Source: an uncultured Litorilinea sp. | GTDB lineage: Bacteria > Chloroflexota > Anaerolineae > Caldilineales > Caldilineaceae | DNA: 10,130 nt | Direction of reading: 5' to 3' | Assembly (NCBI GenBank): GCA_946885925.1 | Contig: CAMPHP010000061.1 | Span: forward strand, 1 to 10,130 | Part shown: piece after piece, positions 1-6,055 of the stretch | How the letters are laid out: each line of letters begins with the position of its first letter | How positions within the stretch are numbered: the stretch's first letter is position 1 | Notes under the pieces: generated by a model | Seen by the model: the letters and a program-made list of their open reading frames with translations, nothing else | Told to the model about the DNA's origin: nothing | The model's database searches: none | Translations under genes and position numbers: made by a program

Positions 1-905
1 ATACAGGTGAGGAGATTCGTCAAGCGGTGGGGCCGGGTAGCCAGTGGGGGGTGAATATTACCTTTATTCCCCAGGCAGCACCTTTGGGTCTTGCCCATGC
101 CGTCAAGATTAGCCAAGACTTTTTGGGCGATGATCGCTTTGTCATGTTTCTGGGTGATAATGTGATCCAGGGTGGGATCAGCCCGCTCATCCGCCAATTT
201 GCCGATAGCGACTGGAATAGCCAGATCGTATTGACGGAGGTGGATGAACCACAGCATTATGGTGTGGCGCAGTTGGACGAGCGGCAGCAGATCGTGCGTT
301 TGGTCGAGAAGCCGCGTGCACCACTCAGCAATCTGGCGCTGGTGGGCATTTATATGTTTGATAAACATATTTTCGAAGCAGTCAATGCCATCAAACCAAG
401 TTGGCGGGGTGAGTTGGAGATTACCGACGCCATCCAATGGTTGGTAGATCATGGGCGTCGTGTCTTTCCTTATATTCATAACGGCTGGTGGATTGACACA
501 GGCAAGTCGGCGGATATGCTGGCTGCGAACGACCGGGTCTTGACTGAAATCAGCTATCAGGTAAGTGGCTATGTAGACCGCGATAGCAAGATCGATCATT
601 TGGTGACGGTGGAGGCAGGCGCAGAGATCATCAATAGTGTTGTGCGTGGGCCAGCCATCATTGGCAAGGAGTGCCGCATTGTCAACAGCTATGTCGGCCC
701 TTTCACCAGTATCCACGATCATACGGTGGTCGAAAACAGCGAGATTGAACATAGCATCGTGTTGGACAACAGCCATATTTGTGATGTGCCCAGCCGTATT
801 CAAGATAGTATTATCGGTCGCGAGGTTGAGATTACCTATAGCCCCATCAAGCCCAAGGCGTATAAAATGACACTAGGCGATAATTCGAAGGTGGGGCTGC
901 TGTAA
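1..905 (+). CDS. rmlA: Glucose-1-phosphate thymidylyltransferase, long form (5' end outside window)
   Basis: The enzyme joins glucose 1-phosphate and dTTP to give dTDP-glucose and pyrophosphate, the first step of dTDP-rhamnose and related deoxysugar synthesis in the cytoplasm. The frame is open from base 3 and the first visible codons read TGEEIRQAVG, so the GTG at 27 is internal and the real start lies off the left edge. About 300 residues are visible. The family's long form is about 355, so the missing part should hold the N-terminal GGxGTRL nucleotide-binding loop. Visible motifs are LGDNVIQGG (metal/nucleotide-site Asp), VEKP (sugar-phosphate-site Lys), WRGELEITDAI and WWIDTGK. The last 100 or so residues carry hexapeptide-like repeats (GPAIIGKECRI, SIIGREVEI) of a left-handed beta-helix, which marks the StrD/long-form branch rather than short RmlA. 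rmlB lies about 1.1 kb downstream on the same strand. Identification is strong. The final sugar product cannot be told from this window. Confidence 0.93.
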   Translation, partial: TGEEIRQAVGPGSQWGVNITFIPQAAPLGLAHAVKISQDFLGDDRFVMFLGDNVIQGGISPLIRQFADSDWNSQIVLTEVDEPQHYGVAQLDERQQIVRLVEKPRAPLSNLALVGIYMFDKHIFEAVNAIKPSWRGELEITDAIQWLVDHGRRVFPYIHNGWWIDTGKSADMLAANDRVLTEISYQVSGYVDRDSKIDHLVTVEAGAEIINSVVRGPAIIGKECRIVNSYVGPFTSIHDHTVVENSEIEHSIVLDNSHICDVPSRIQDSIIGREVEITYSPIKPKAYKMTLGDNSKVGLL

Positions 906-933
906 GAGGTACATTGCAGGATAGGGGCATAGA

Positions 934-1032
934 CCGGAGCGCCAGCATCCCTGCTGGCATTATCAAGAACGCCAGCATTCCTTACCAGGACAAGCCCTGC
1001 TGGCAGTGCCGCCACAGATGGCGGCGTTCCGG
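934..1032. repeat. Nested inverted-repeat intergenic element
   Basis: Seen directly: outer arms CCGGAGCGCC (934-943) and GGCGTTCCGG (1023-1032) pair with one wobble. Inside are GCCAGCA/TGCTGGC (941-947 with 952-958, 4-nt loop), a second GCCAGCA/TGCTGGC pair (971-977 with 998-1004) and GCCGCCA/TGGCGGC (1008-1014 with 1019-1025, 4-nt loop). GAACGCC (968-974) can also pair with GGCGTTC (1023-1029). The repeated modules suggest a dispersed REP- or MITE-like element, or a structured transcript, between rmlA and the next gene. No T-run follows any stem, so it is not a classical intrinsic terminator. A coding frame runs through it from 914, but only from a TTG with no ribosome binding site. Confidence 0.65.
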
Positions 1033-1072
1033 CCCCCAGTGTGACAGTGTATTGCGTTCAAGAGGAGAAGCG

Positions 1073-1918
1073 GTGACGTCTACTGCTGGTAGGACTCTAC
1101 GTCCGTTATCAAACGAAATCTATACTTCATCCCCCCATGATCCGGTTGGGCTCGGCTCGGCCCCCGCGCTAGCCGCTACCATCCGGCATACACACCGGCG
1201 CATGGAGCTTCCCCGCCCAATGCGCTCGCTTGTACAGCAAGATCCCGTGGTACAGATGTATCACGTTTCGTCGGGCACAGTGGAGAATGAAGCGCAATCG
1301 GCAGCACAGATGCTGATGGCTGTGGCAGACCGGCTGCGCCGTTTGCGTAGCGCCTATGGCGCATGGCATCACTTCGATGCCTCTGCCTATTTTGATTTAT
1401 CCCTGCTTCAGACCAATCGCCTGTTGCAAATCAGTGAACGAGTGACGACGGTGCATATTCTCTTTTGTATTGATGCCCTGCTGCCCTCGTTCCAAACTGC
1501 CGAGGCGTTCTGGCAAGAAGATTTCCGGCCCCATTACCTGGATTTGCGTAACCACTTGCGTCAAGGCGATTTGCCGCTGGCTCCGGTAATGTCTTTTACC
1601 GACCGCAGCCAGCCACAGATGATTGAACACTGGCAGCGATTGGACCGGGTCATCCGGGCGACGCGGGCTTTGTTAGATAACGAAATCGGCTTTTGGGCGG
1701 CGAATGGCAGCGGCGACGAGCGCGCACGCTGGCGTTGGGCCTGGTCTGCCGCTCCGGCTCCTGGCATAAGTGCACAACTGCTGCCACCATTAGCCAAAAC
1801 AACAACTTTAACCTTGTCGGTTGATTTCCCACTGCCGACCTATCGCCAGCCTGGGCGCAGGCGTCGTTTGGCCGAACGCCGTGAGCGAGGATCAGGCCGT
1901 CAGTGCAGTGGATTATAA
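1073..1918 (+). CDS. Hypothetical protein, unrecognised, between rmlA and rmlB
   Basis: I do not recognise this 281-residue protein. The start chosen is GTG 1073, because AGAGGAGAAG (1061-1070) gives a good ribosome binding site about 6 nt upstream. The frame stays open back to a TTG at 914, but that stretch crosses the inverted-repeat element and has no ribosome binding site. No signal peptide or membrane segment is obvious. Residues about 80-230 look helical and rich in Leu, Arg and Trp, with segments such as MAVADRLRRLRSAYGAWHHF and LLQTNRLLQISERV. The C-terminus is very basic (GRRRRLAERRERGSGR). ATG 1202 is a possible later start but has no upstream ribosome binding site. It lies on the same strand between two dTDP-sugar genes, so co-transcription is plausible. 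A role in sugar or surface polysaccharide synthesis would be a guess from position only. Confidence 0.6.
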   Translation: MTSTAGRTLRPLSNEIYTSSPHDPVGLGSAPALAATIRHTHRRMELPRPMRSLVQQDPVVQMYHVSSGTVENEAQSAAQMLMAVADRLRRLRSAYGAWHHFDASAYFDLSLLQTNRLLQISERVTTVHILFCIDALLPSFQTAEAFWQEDFRPHYLDLRNHLRQGDLPLAPVMSFTDRSQPQMIEHWQRLDRVIRATRALLDNEIGFWAANGSGDERARWRWAWSAAPAPGISAQLLPPLAKTTTLTLSVDFPLPTYRQPGRRRRLAERRERGSGRQCSGL

Positions 1919-1983
1919 CAGCGGGTTATTGCGGCAGATGATAGCAGTACATGATTGAGGCGGATTATAAAGGAGAAACACGT

Positions 1984-3018
1984 ATGCAAAGGCTTCTCGT
2001 AACTGGCGGTGCTGGTTTCATCGGTTCAAATTTTGCCCGCTGGATGCTGGAGAAGTACACCGGCCTGCACATTGTTGTCTACGACAAGTTGACCTATGCC
2101 GGACGGCTGGAGAATCTGCAAGATCTGGAGGCAAACTTTGGTGGTCGCTTTGCCTTTGCCCAGGGTGACATCTGTGATTCAAACCGCGTCAGCAACGTGC
2201 TTGCTGAGCATGACATTGACACGATTGTCAACTTTGCCGCCGAAACCCACGTAGATCGCAGCATCCTCAACCCGGATGCTTTTATCCAAACCGATGTCTA
2301 TGGCACCTATGTTTTGCTGGAAGCCGCACGCAAGGCAGGCAATTTACGCTATCATCAAATCAGCACCGACGAGGTTTATGGGCATATTGAGGGGGAGCAT
2401 CGCAGCAAAGAGAGCGATAATCTAGCCCCACGCAGCCCCTATGCAGCCAGCAAAGCCGGGGGTGATCACTTTGTCAACTCCTACTTTATTACCTATGGTT
2501 TGCCCATTACCATCAGCCGCGGAGCCAACAACATCGGGCCTTATCAATACCCCGAAAAAGCGGTTCCGCTCTTTGTTACCAATGCACTCAATGACCTGCC
2601 TCTGCCTGTCTATGGTGATGGACAGCAGCGCCGCGATTACCAGTTTGTGCTCGATCATTGCCAGGCAATTGACCTGATTTTACGCCAAGGAACAATTGGC
2701 GAAACGTACAACGTTGGCACCGGCACCGAAATGACCAACCTGGAGATGATCAAGATTTTGCTTGACGAGTTGGGCAAACCAACCAGCCTGATCCGCCATG
2801 TGGAAGATCGCTTGGGCCATGACCGCCGCTATTGTTTGGATGTGCAAAAGTTGATGACGTTGGGCTGGGAGCCAGACTATACCCATGAAGAGGCAATCCG
2901 TACCACGGTACGGTGGTACGTGGAGAATCGTTGGTGGTGGGAACCGATTCGTAGTGGCGAGTTCAAGCAGTACTATGAACAACTCTACGGCAATCGCAAG
3001 GTGCTGGAGCGACCTTGA
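1984..3018 (+). CDS. rmlB: dTDP-glucose 4,6-dehydratase
   Basis: The enzyme converts dTDP-glucose to dTDP-4-keto-6-deoxyglucose with bound NAD+, the second step of dTDP-rhamnose and other deoxysugar pathways. The 344-residue protein is an extended short-chain dehydrogenase. The NAD-binding GxxGxxG is in TGGAGFIGSN (residues 7-16). The catalytic Thr-Asp-Glu triad is in STDEVYG (T128, D129, E130), and YAASK gives Tyr153 and Lys157. Substrate-domain motifs follow: NNIGPYQYPEKAVPLF, YGDGQQRRDY and RLGHDRRY. The length matches the family (about 340-360). ATG 1984 was chosen because AGGAG at 1971-1975 lies 8 nt upstream. An in-frame ATG at 1951 would place this ribosome binding site inside the gene. 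It pairs functionally with the thymidylyltransferase upstream. Its stop overlaps the next start by 4 nt, implying translational coupling. Identification is near certain. Confidence 0.97.
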   Translation: MQRLLVTGGAGFIGSNFARWMLEKYTGLHIVVYDKLTYAGRLENLQDLEANFGGRFAFAQGDICDSNRVSNVLAEHDIDTIVNFAAETHVDRSILNPDAFIQTDVYGTYVLLEAARKAGNLRYHQISTDEVYGHIEGEHRSKESDNLAPRSPYAASKAGGDHFVNSYFITYGLPITISRGANNIGPYQYPEKAVPLFVTNALNDLPLPVYGDGQQRRDYQFVLDHCQAIDLILRQGTIGETYNVGTGTEMTNLEMIKILLDELGKPTSLIRHVEDRLGHDRRYCLDVQKLMTLGWEPDYTHEEAIRTTVRWYVENRWWWEPIRSGEFKQYYEQLYGNRKVLERP

Positions 3019-3899
3019 ACACCATGCCGCTTTATAAGGCTACGCTGGGGCATCTTGCTGGCATTAACCAACTCTTGCAAAGTGCATATTATCGTTATGT
3101 GGACATGGGGCTGGAGGATTTGTCCGGCCTCGTGTCAAGTGGCACCACGGTCTTTGGCGAGGATCTAGGCAGGATATGGGGCTTTGTGGGTGTGCAAGTT
3201 GAAGAACGCCCGGAGACCATGCCCAGCAACGCACCCACCCGTGCCCATGTACGCGCCGTTGCCTTTCATCACAACCACCCGCCACAACAGGAATTAGGGC
3301 GCTTGCTGGAAGTTGTGGTACGCGCCCAGGCGAACCATCCACACGCAATTCAATATCTCTGCTATGGGGCCGAGCATTGGCTCTCGACCGCACTGAGTGA
3401 AGCAGGCTTTACACAAGTGGAAGCGGTGCAGTTTTACCAGCTAGATCGCCTGCGTAGCCGCTTGCATACATTACCACCACCGCCACCTGAACTCACTTTT
3501 AGCTCATTGCGACCTGAGCAACTGGATGAGTTAGCCGAGCTGGATGCGCTTACCTTTGATCCCCTTTGGCACTTTGGGCGTCGTGACTTGTTTGAACTGC
3601 TCATGCGCGGGCGTATTGAACTGGCGTGGTGGGAGGGGACGTTGGTGGGATACACCGCAATTTGCGCCAACAGCCGCAGCGAAGCACAATTGGCGCGCTT
3701 GGCAGTGCATCCGGAGTACCAGGGGCGTGGCATTGGGCGCGCTTTGTTGAGCGAGGCAATTCAGTATGCTGCTCGCGATTTTGACGTGTTTGTGCTGAAT
3801 ACGCAGATCAATAACAGCCGCTCGCAAAAACTCTATCGTGGCCTCGGCTTTCGACCGATCGGCATGTCGCTTGCCGTGTGGGGGTTGACAGTACCGTAG
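3015..3899 (+). CDS. Tandem GNAT-family N-acetyltransferase
   Basis: This 294-residue protein appears to contain two GNAT folds. The N-terminal half (about residues 5-140) is degenerate, with no clear acetyl-CoA loop. The C-terminal half (about 155-294) carries the classical motif A: LARLAVHPEYQGRGIGRALL, with the Q/RxxGxG pyrophosphate-binding loop at about 236-241, then the motif B-like NSRSQKLYRGLGFRPIG. It should transfer an acetyl group from acetyl-CoA to an amine. The substrate is unknown. The start chosen is TTG 3015, which overlaps the rmlB stop in a TTGA (4 nt), with GGAG at 3005-3008 placed 6 nt upstream. ATG 3024 is the alternative, but its spacing to that GGAG is 15 nt. Coupling to rmlB suggests the same operon, and acetylation of an amino sugar is conceivable, but nothing in the sequence proves it. 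A proline run (PPPPPE) separates the halves. Confidence 0.85.
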   Translation: MNTMPLYKATLGHLAGINQLLQSAYYRYVDMGLEDLSGLVSSGTTVFGEDLGRIWGFVGVQVEERPETMPSNAPTRAHVRAVAFHHNHPPQQELGRLLEVVVRAQANHPHAIQYLCYGAEHWLSTALSEAGFTQVEAVQFYQLDRLRSRLHTLPPPPPELTFSSLRPEQLDELAELDALTFDPLWHFGRRDLFELLMRGRIELAWWEGTLVGYTAICANSRSEAQLARLAVHPEYQGRGIGRALLSEAIQYAARDFDVFVLNTQINNSRSQKLYRGLGFRPIGMSLAVWGLTVP

Positions 3900-3911
3900 G
3901 ATCTTTTCGTT

Positions 3912-4016
3912 CGGCATGACAAACCAACGTGTTTTGTCATGCCGCGCCCAGGGGCGCAGGCCATCTCTCCGAAGTGGCAGAGAGACTTCTATGCAGTGAG
4001 ACAAATCTGCTTCGGG
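3912..4016 (+). repeat. Repeat element of the TGTCATGCCG / TGTCATTCCG type with 12-bp hairpin
   Basis: Thirteen bases after the upstream stop, CGGCATGACAAA (3912-3923) and TTTGTCATGCCG (3933-3944) form a perfect 12-bp stem with a 9-nt loop. It runs into a second small hairpin, GCGCCC/GGGCGC (3944-3949 with 3952-3957), and then into CCATCTCTCC and an AGAGAGAC segment (about 3961-3986). The string TGTCATGCCG...GGCCATCTCTCC resembles a dispersed intergenic repeat family (TGTCATTCCGAG...GGAATCTC), and a related element lies at 8660-8812 in the opposite orientation. No T-tract follows the stem on either strand, so I call it a repeat rather than a terminator. The right boundary is approximate. Confidence 0.55.
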
Positions 4017-4109
4017 AATGTTTTACAAAACTGAAAGAAGGTCAAACCGTAATTCTCATAGCCAATTGTTGATCCAGCACCAGCCAATCTTGACATCGTT
4101 ATTGTAGAG

Positions 4110-4159
4110 TTATCCACTTTTATACAAGTTATCCCCAAGGTTATCCACAGTTTTCCCCA
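4110..4159 (+). other. DnaA-box-like array, candidate replication origin or DnaA-binding site
   Basis: Five 9-mers in one orientation resemble the DnaA box TTATNCACA: TTATCCACT (4110, 8/9), TTATACAAG (4120, 7/9), TTATCCCCA (4129, 8/9), TTATCCACA (4141, 9/9) and TTTTCCCCA (4151, 7/9). Their start-to-start spacings are 10, 9, 12 and 10 bp, near one helical turn. An AT-rich stretch (about 4200-4320) with GTTAAC and two copies of TAAATTAACA follows and could serve as an unwinding region. Clustered phased boxes beside an AT-rich tract in a long non-coding gap are the usual make-up of oriC. Alternatives are a DnaA-titration locus or a DnaA-regulated promoter. dnaA and dnaN are not in the window, so origin function is inferred. 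Confidence 0.5.
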
Positions 4160-4199
4160 TTTGCGCCGCTAAATCTTAGCAATGGGCTAACATCGCCAT

Positions 4200-4322
4200 G
4201 CATTTCCCCAAAAATCTGCTCAGTTTGTTAACAATAAATTAACATAATAGTATGTATCTAAGGTTACTTGCTTTACGTCTCTATTTACAGTAAAATGTAA
4301 GCTGTTTAGCCGTAAATTAACA
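4200..4322. other. AT-rich segment next to the DnaA-box array
   Basis: This stretch is clearly richer in A and T than the flanking genes. It contains GTTAAC (4227-4232), two identical TAAATTAACA 10-mers (4235-4244 and 4313-4322) and a TTACA/TGTAA inverted repeat (4285-4289 with 4296-4300). It could be the duplex-unwinding element of an origin, or simply the promoter region of the downstream gene. Both readings may hold. Confidence 0.35.
4268..4296 (+). promoter_or_regulatory. Possible sigma-70-type promoter for the 4394 gene
   Basis: TTGCTT (4268-4273) and TAAAAT (4291-4296) are separated by 17 bp. The -10 matches the TATAAT consensus at 5 of 6 positions and the -35 at 3 of 6, so the call is weak. 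It would give a 5' leader of about 90 nt that contains the 15-bp tandem repeat and the hairpin described separately. Confidence 0.3.
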
Positions 4323-4351
4323 GGTACTCAAATACTAGGTACTCAAATACA
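4322..4351. repeat. 15-bp tandem direct repeat in the leader of the 4394 gene
   Basis: AGGTACTCAAATACT (4322-4336) is followed directly by AGGTACTCAAATACA (4337-4351), identical at 14 of 15 positions. Each unit has a loose GTA-N6-TAC dyad. Its place between the possible promoter and the start codon would suit an operator or an origin-associated repeat. Two copies could also be a recent slippage duplication. Confidence 0.55.
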
Positions 4352-4374
4352 GAGACAGGCATAGCGCTTGTCTC
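4352..4374 (+). promoter_or_regulatory. Leader hairpin just upstream of the ribosome binding site
   Basis: GAGACAGGC (4352-4360) pairs with GCTTGTCTC (4366-4374) over 9 bp with one G-U, closing a 5-nt loop. The AGGAG ribosome binding site at 4378-4382 starts 4 nt after the stem. No T-run follows, so termination is unlikely. The stem may affect translation of the downstream gene or protect the mRNA 5' end. Confidence 0.4.
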
Positions 4375-4393
4375 GCCAGGAGTAAACCAGTCG

Positions 4394-5524
4394 GTGATTC
4401 GCCCGTTCCAATTTGGTGACATTGTTCTGATCCAACGTTTGGGTCGCCAATCAACAAGGCTGAACGCTGTTCAGGCTTTGCTGCAACCTCAATCTGCGAT
4501 TTGGGCGTCGCTTTCGGCAATTATTCCCTGGAATGATGCCAAGGTCACTACCTACGTCTTGCGGCAGCAAGGTCATGGGCTAGTAGGCATCGGCTATTTG
4601 CAAGTGCAAAAACGCCCAGGACGACCGGAAGCGGAGATTACCCGCCTTGCGCCCGGGCTAGAAACCGCGCATGGGCATCCTGTTATTTGGGAGAAGTTGC
4701 TGGCTTATTACAATGCTGTTGCTGCGCAACAACAAATCGCGCGTATTTATGTAGATGTGCCTGACCAGCCTTTGCCGGTCAATACTTTTAGCCATGTTGG
4801 TTTTCGCACCTATACCCGTCAAAGCATCTGGCGTTTGGCGCGCCATGAATTAACTGCCCACCCGCATCCCACGACCACTGAAATCCGCCCTCAACGCAAG
4901 GCCGATGAATGGGCCTTGCGGCGGCTTTATGCGCGCACCGTGCCCCAGAGCGTGCAAATGGCTGAGGGGGGCAATAGTGCATCCCCTACCAAACCACCCA
5001 TTCTGGAATGGTGGCAGGCAGGCGCGTGCAATAGTTATGTGTTGGACCAACAAGAGGATGTGGTTGGCGCGGTGCAGGTTGTTCAGGGGAAGCGAGGCAA
5101 TTGGCTGCAATTGTGGGCTGATTTTTACAACCCTGACACCCATGTCGTGCATCAGTTGATACGTCATGGCTTGATGCTCGTCGCCCAGCAAGCCGTGCAC
5201 CAGCCGGTTTATGTAGGTGTCTGCGATTATCACGGCGGATTGGGTACCCTGTTGACAGACTATGGCTTTGCGCCGATTACCGACAGGGCCAAGATGGTGA
5301 GGCAGGTTATGCAGTGGATACGCGAGCCTGCACTGGAACCGGCAATGATCTTGAAACCGACAGCTCCAATCGTCGGTTCGCCCTACATCTTACCTACTCC
5401 GCCGGGAATGCCTTTACGCCGTCCTCGTGTGCTGGCTGGAAGTTGGGAAGGAACGAGGGCGCAATCTGCGGTCCAATCCGCAACACAAGCAGATCTTTTG
5501 CGTACTAAAGATATATGCTTGTGA
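4394..5524 (+). CDS. GNAT-fold-like protein, two degenerate acetyltransferase domains
   Basis: The 376-residue protein opens with MIRPFQFGDIVLIQRLGRQS, a typical first strand and helix of the acyl-CoA N-acyltransferase fold. Internal landmarks that look like GNAT ends are HVGFRTYTRQSIWRL (about 135-150), where the first domain would finish, and DYGFAPITDRAKMVRQVMQW (about 294-313), where the second would finish. IRPQRKADEWALRRLY (about 163-178) would begin the second domain. Neither half shows a clear Q/RxxGxG/A acetyl-CoA loop, so catalysis is doubtful and a binding or regulatory role is possible. The tail after about residue 315 is Pro-rich and probably disordered. The start is GTG 4394, with AGGAG at 4378-4382 about 11 nt upstream, which is longer than usual. 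The gene sits directly after the DnaA-box region, with its own possible promoter. The fold assignment is by pattern only. Confidence 0.6.
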   Translation: MIRPFQFGDIVLIQRLGRQSTRLNAVQALLQPQSAIWASLSAIIPWNDAKVTTYVLRQQGHGLVGIGYLQVQKRPGRPEAEITRLAPGLETAHGHPVIWEKLLAYYNAVAAQQQIARIYVDVPDQPLPVNTFSHVGFRTYTRQSIWRLARHELTAHPHPTTTEIRPQRKADEWALRRLYARTVPQSVQMAEGGNSASPTKPPILEWWQAGACNSYVLDQQEDVVGAVQVVQGKRGNWLQLWADFYNPDTHVVHQLIRHGLMLVAQQAVHQPVYVGVCDYHGGLGTLLTDYGFAPITDRAKMVRQVMQWIREPALEPAMILKPTAPIVGSPYILPTPPGMPLRRPRVLAGSWEGTRAQSAVQSATQADLLRTKDICL

Positions 5525-5646
5525 AATGAATATGCCAATGCGGCTTCGGTGCACTGTTTTCGTGCTTGGACAGTCTGCACCGATTGATGATAGCGGTTTT
5601 GTAGTTAGAAGTTTGTATTAACAGTTTGCAGACGAGAAGTGTGTAG

Positions 5647-5742
5647 ATGGTCGTTATGAAGTACCGAGTTGGATCAACCATTTTCTTTCTGTCCGGTATC
5701 AAGGAGCCGGAGCCGAACGAGCGTGAGGAACTAGAGATCTAG
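5647..5742 (+). CDS. Possible 31-residue small protein (doubtful)
   Basis: In an otherwise empty gap, ATG 5647 opens a 31-codon frame ending in TAG. GACGAGAAG (5631-5639) about 7 nt upstream could be a ribosome binding site. The product has a short hydrophobic stretch (STIFFLSGI) and then an acidic tail (KEPEPNEREELEI). It matches nothing I recognise. A frame this short can occur by chance, or it could be the remnant of a longer gene's 3' end. Confidence 0.2.
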   Translation: MVVMKYRVGSTIFFLSGIKEPEPNEREELEI

Positions 5743-6055
5743 CGGTAACGTCCAATACATCAGGGGAATCCTTTACAAACTTAGATTACGGGCTTAGGTT
5801 GCGAGCTTAGGTAAAGTAAATGGATTCAGTAGATCGGTGAGGCAAATGGGTGAGAACAATGAGCTTACTATGAATCGTTACCCAGTTGTAGGTGTGCAAC
5901 TCGCCGCTGACATGGCAGGGCCATTGTCCTTGTGACGCCGTTAACTTCAGGCTTAGCTATAGTGATTAGTCTACAGTAAGTTGTGTACCGAGTTGCAGTA
6001 CATTCGCGGCGTCCTTACTAAATCAACCGAGAGAGAGGTTTATAGTATCAATAGA
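5743..6055. other. Non-coding stretch before the R3H ATPase gene
   Basis: I see no convincing gene, intrinsic terminator or well-spaced sigma-70 promoter here. The stretch contains the 13-bp direct repeats described separately. The frame of the downstream gene is open from a TTG at 5981, but that codon has no clear ribosome binding site. The leader is long for the neighbourhood, so the promoter of the downstream ATPase gene probably lies here. Confidence 0.4.
5780..5818. repeat. Three tandem degenerate 13-bp repeats
   Basis: CTTAG recurs exactly every 13 bp at 5780, 5793 and 5806, within the units CTTAGATTACGGG, CTTAGGTTGCGAG and CTTAGGTAAAGTA. Units 1 and 2 match at 10 of 13 positions, and units 2 and 3 at 8 of 13. 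The position upstream of the R3H ATPase gene would suit a regulator binding array, but no known operator is recognised. Confidence 0.45.

Noticed and set aside
914..1072. N-terminal extension of the unknown gene back to TTG 914
   Set aside because: It crosses the inverted-repeat element, has no ribosome binding site at 914, and GTG 1073 has a good one.
1951..1983. ATG 1951 as start of rmlB
   Set aside because: It would put the strong AGGAG (1971-1975) inside the gene and add 11 residues before the NAD-binding strand that normally begins the protein.
2022..2032. GGTTCAAAT, resembling a tRNA T-arm
   Set aside because: It lies inside the conserved N-terminus of rmlB, and no cloverleaf can be built around it.
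3912..3944. Perfect 12-bp hairpin as an intrinsic terminator of the rmlB-GNAT unit
   Set aside because: No T-tract follows on either strand, and the sequence continues into a repeat element. Some termination cannot be excluded.
3531..4004. 157-codon minus-strand frame
   Set aside because: It lies mostly antisense to the GNAT gene and runs into a repeat element. It shows no family motif and looks like a frame shadow.
4090..4095. Perfect TTGACA -35 box
   Set aside because: No acceptable -10 hexamer lies 16-18 bp downstream; that position is occupied by DnaA-box-like sequence.
5526..5621. 31-codon frame starting right after the 4394 gene stop
   Set aside because: It has no ribosome binding site of its own and no recognisable motif. 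It could arise by chance in this gap.
5981..6055. TTG 5981 as start of the R3H ATPase
   Set aside because: The added 25 residues have no family features and there is no ribosome binding site. ATG 6056 or 6140 is more likely.
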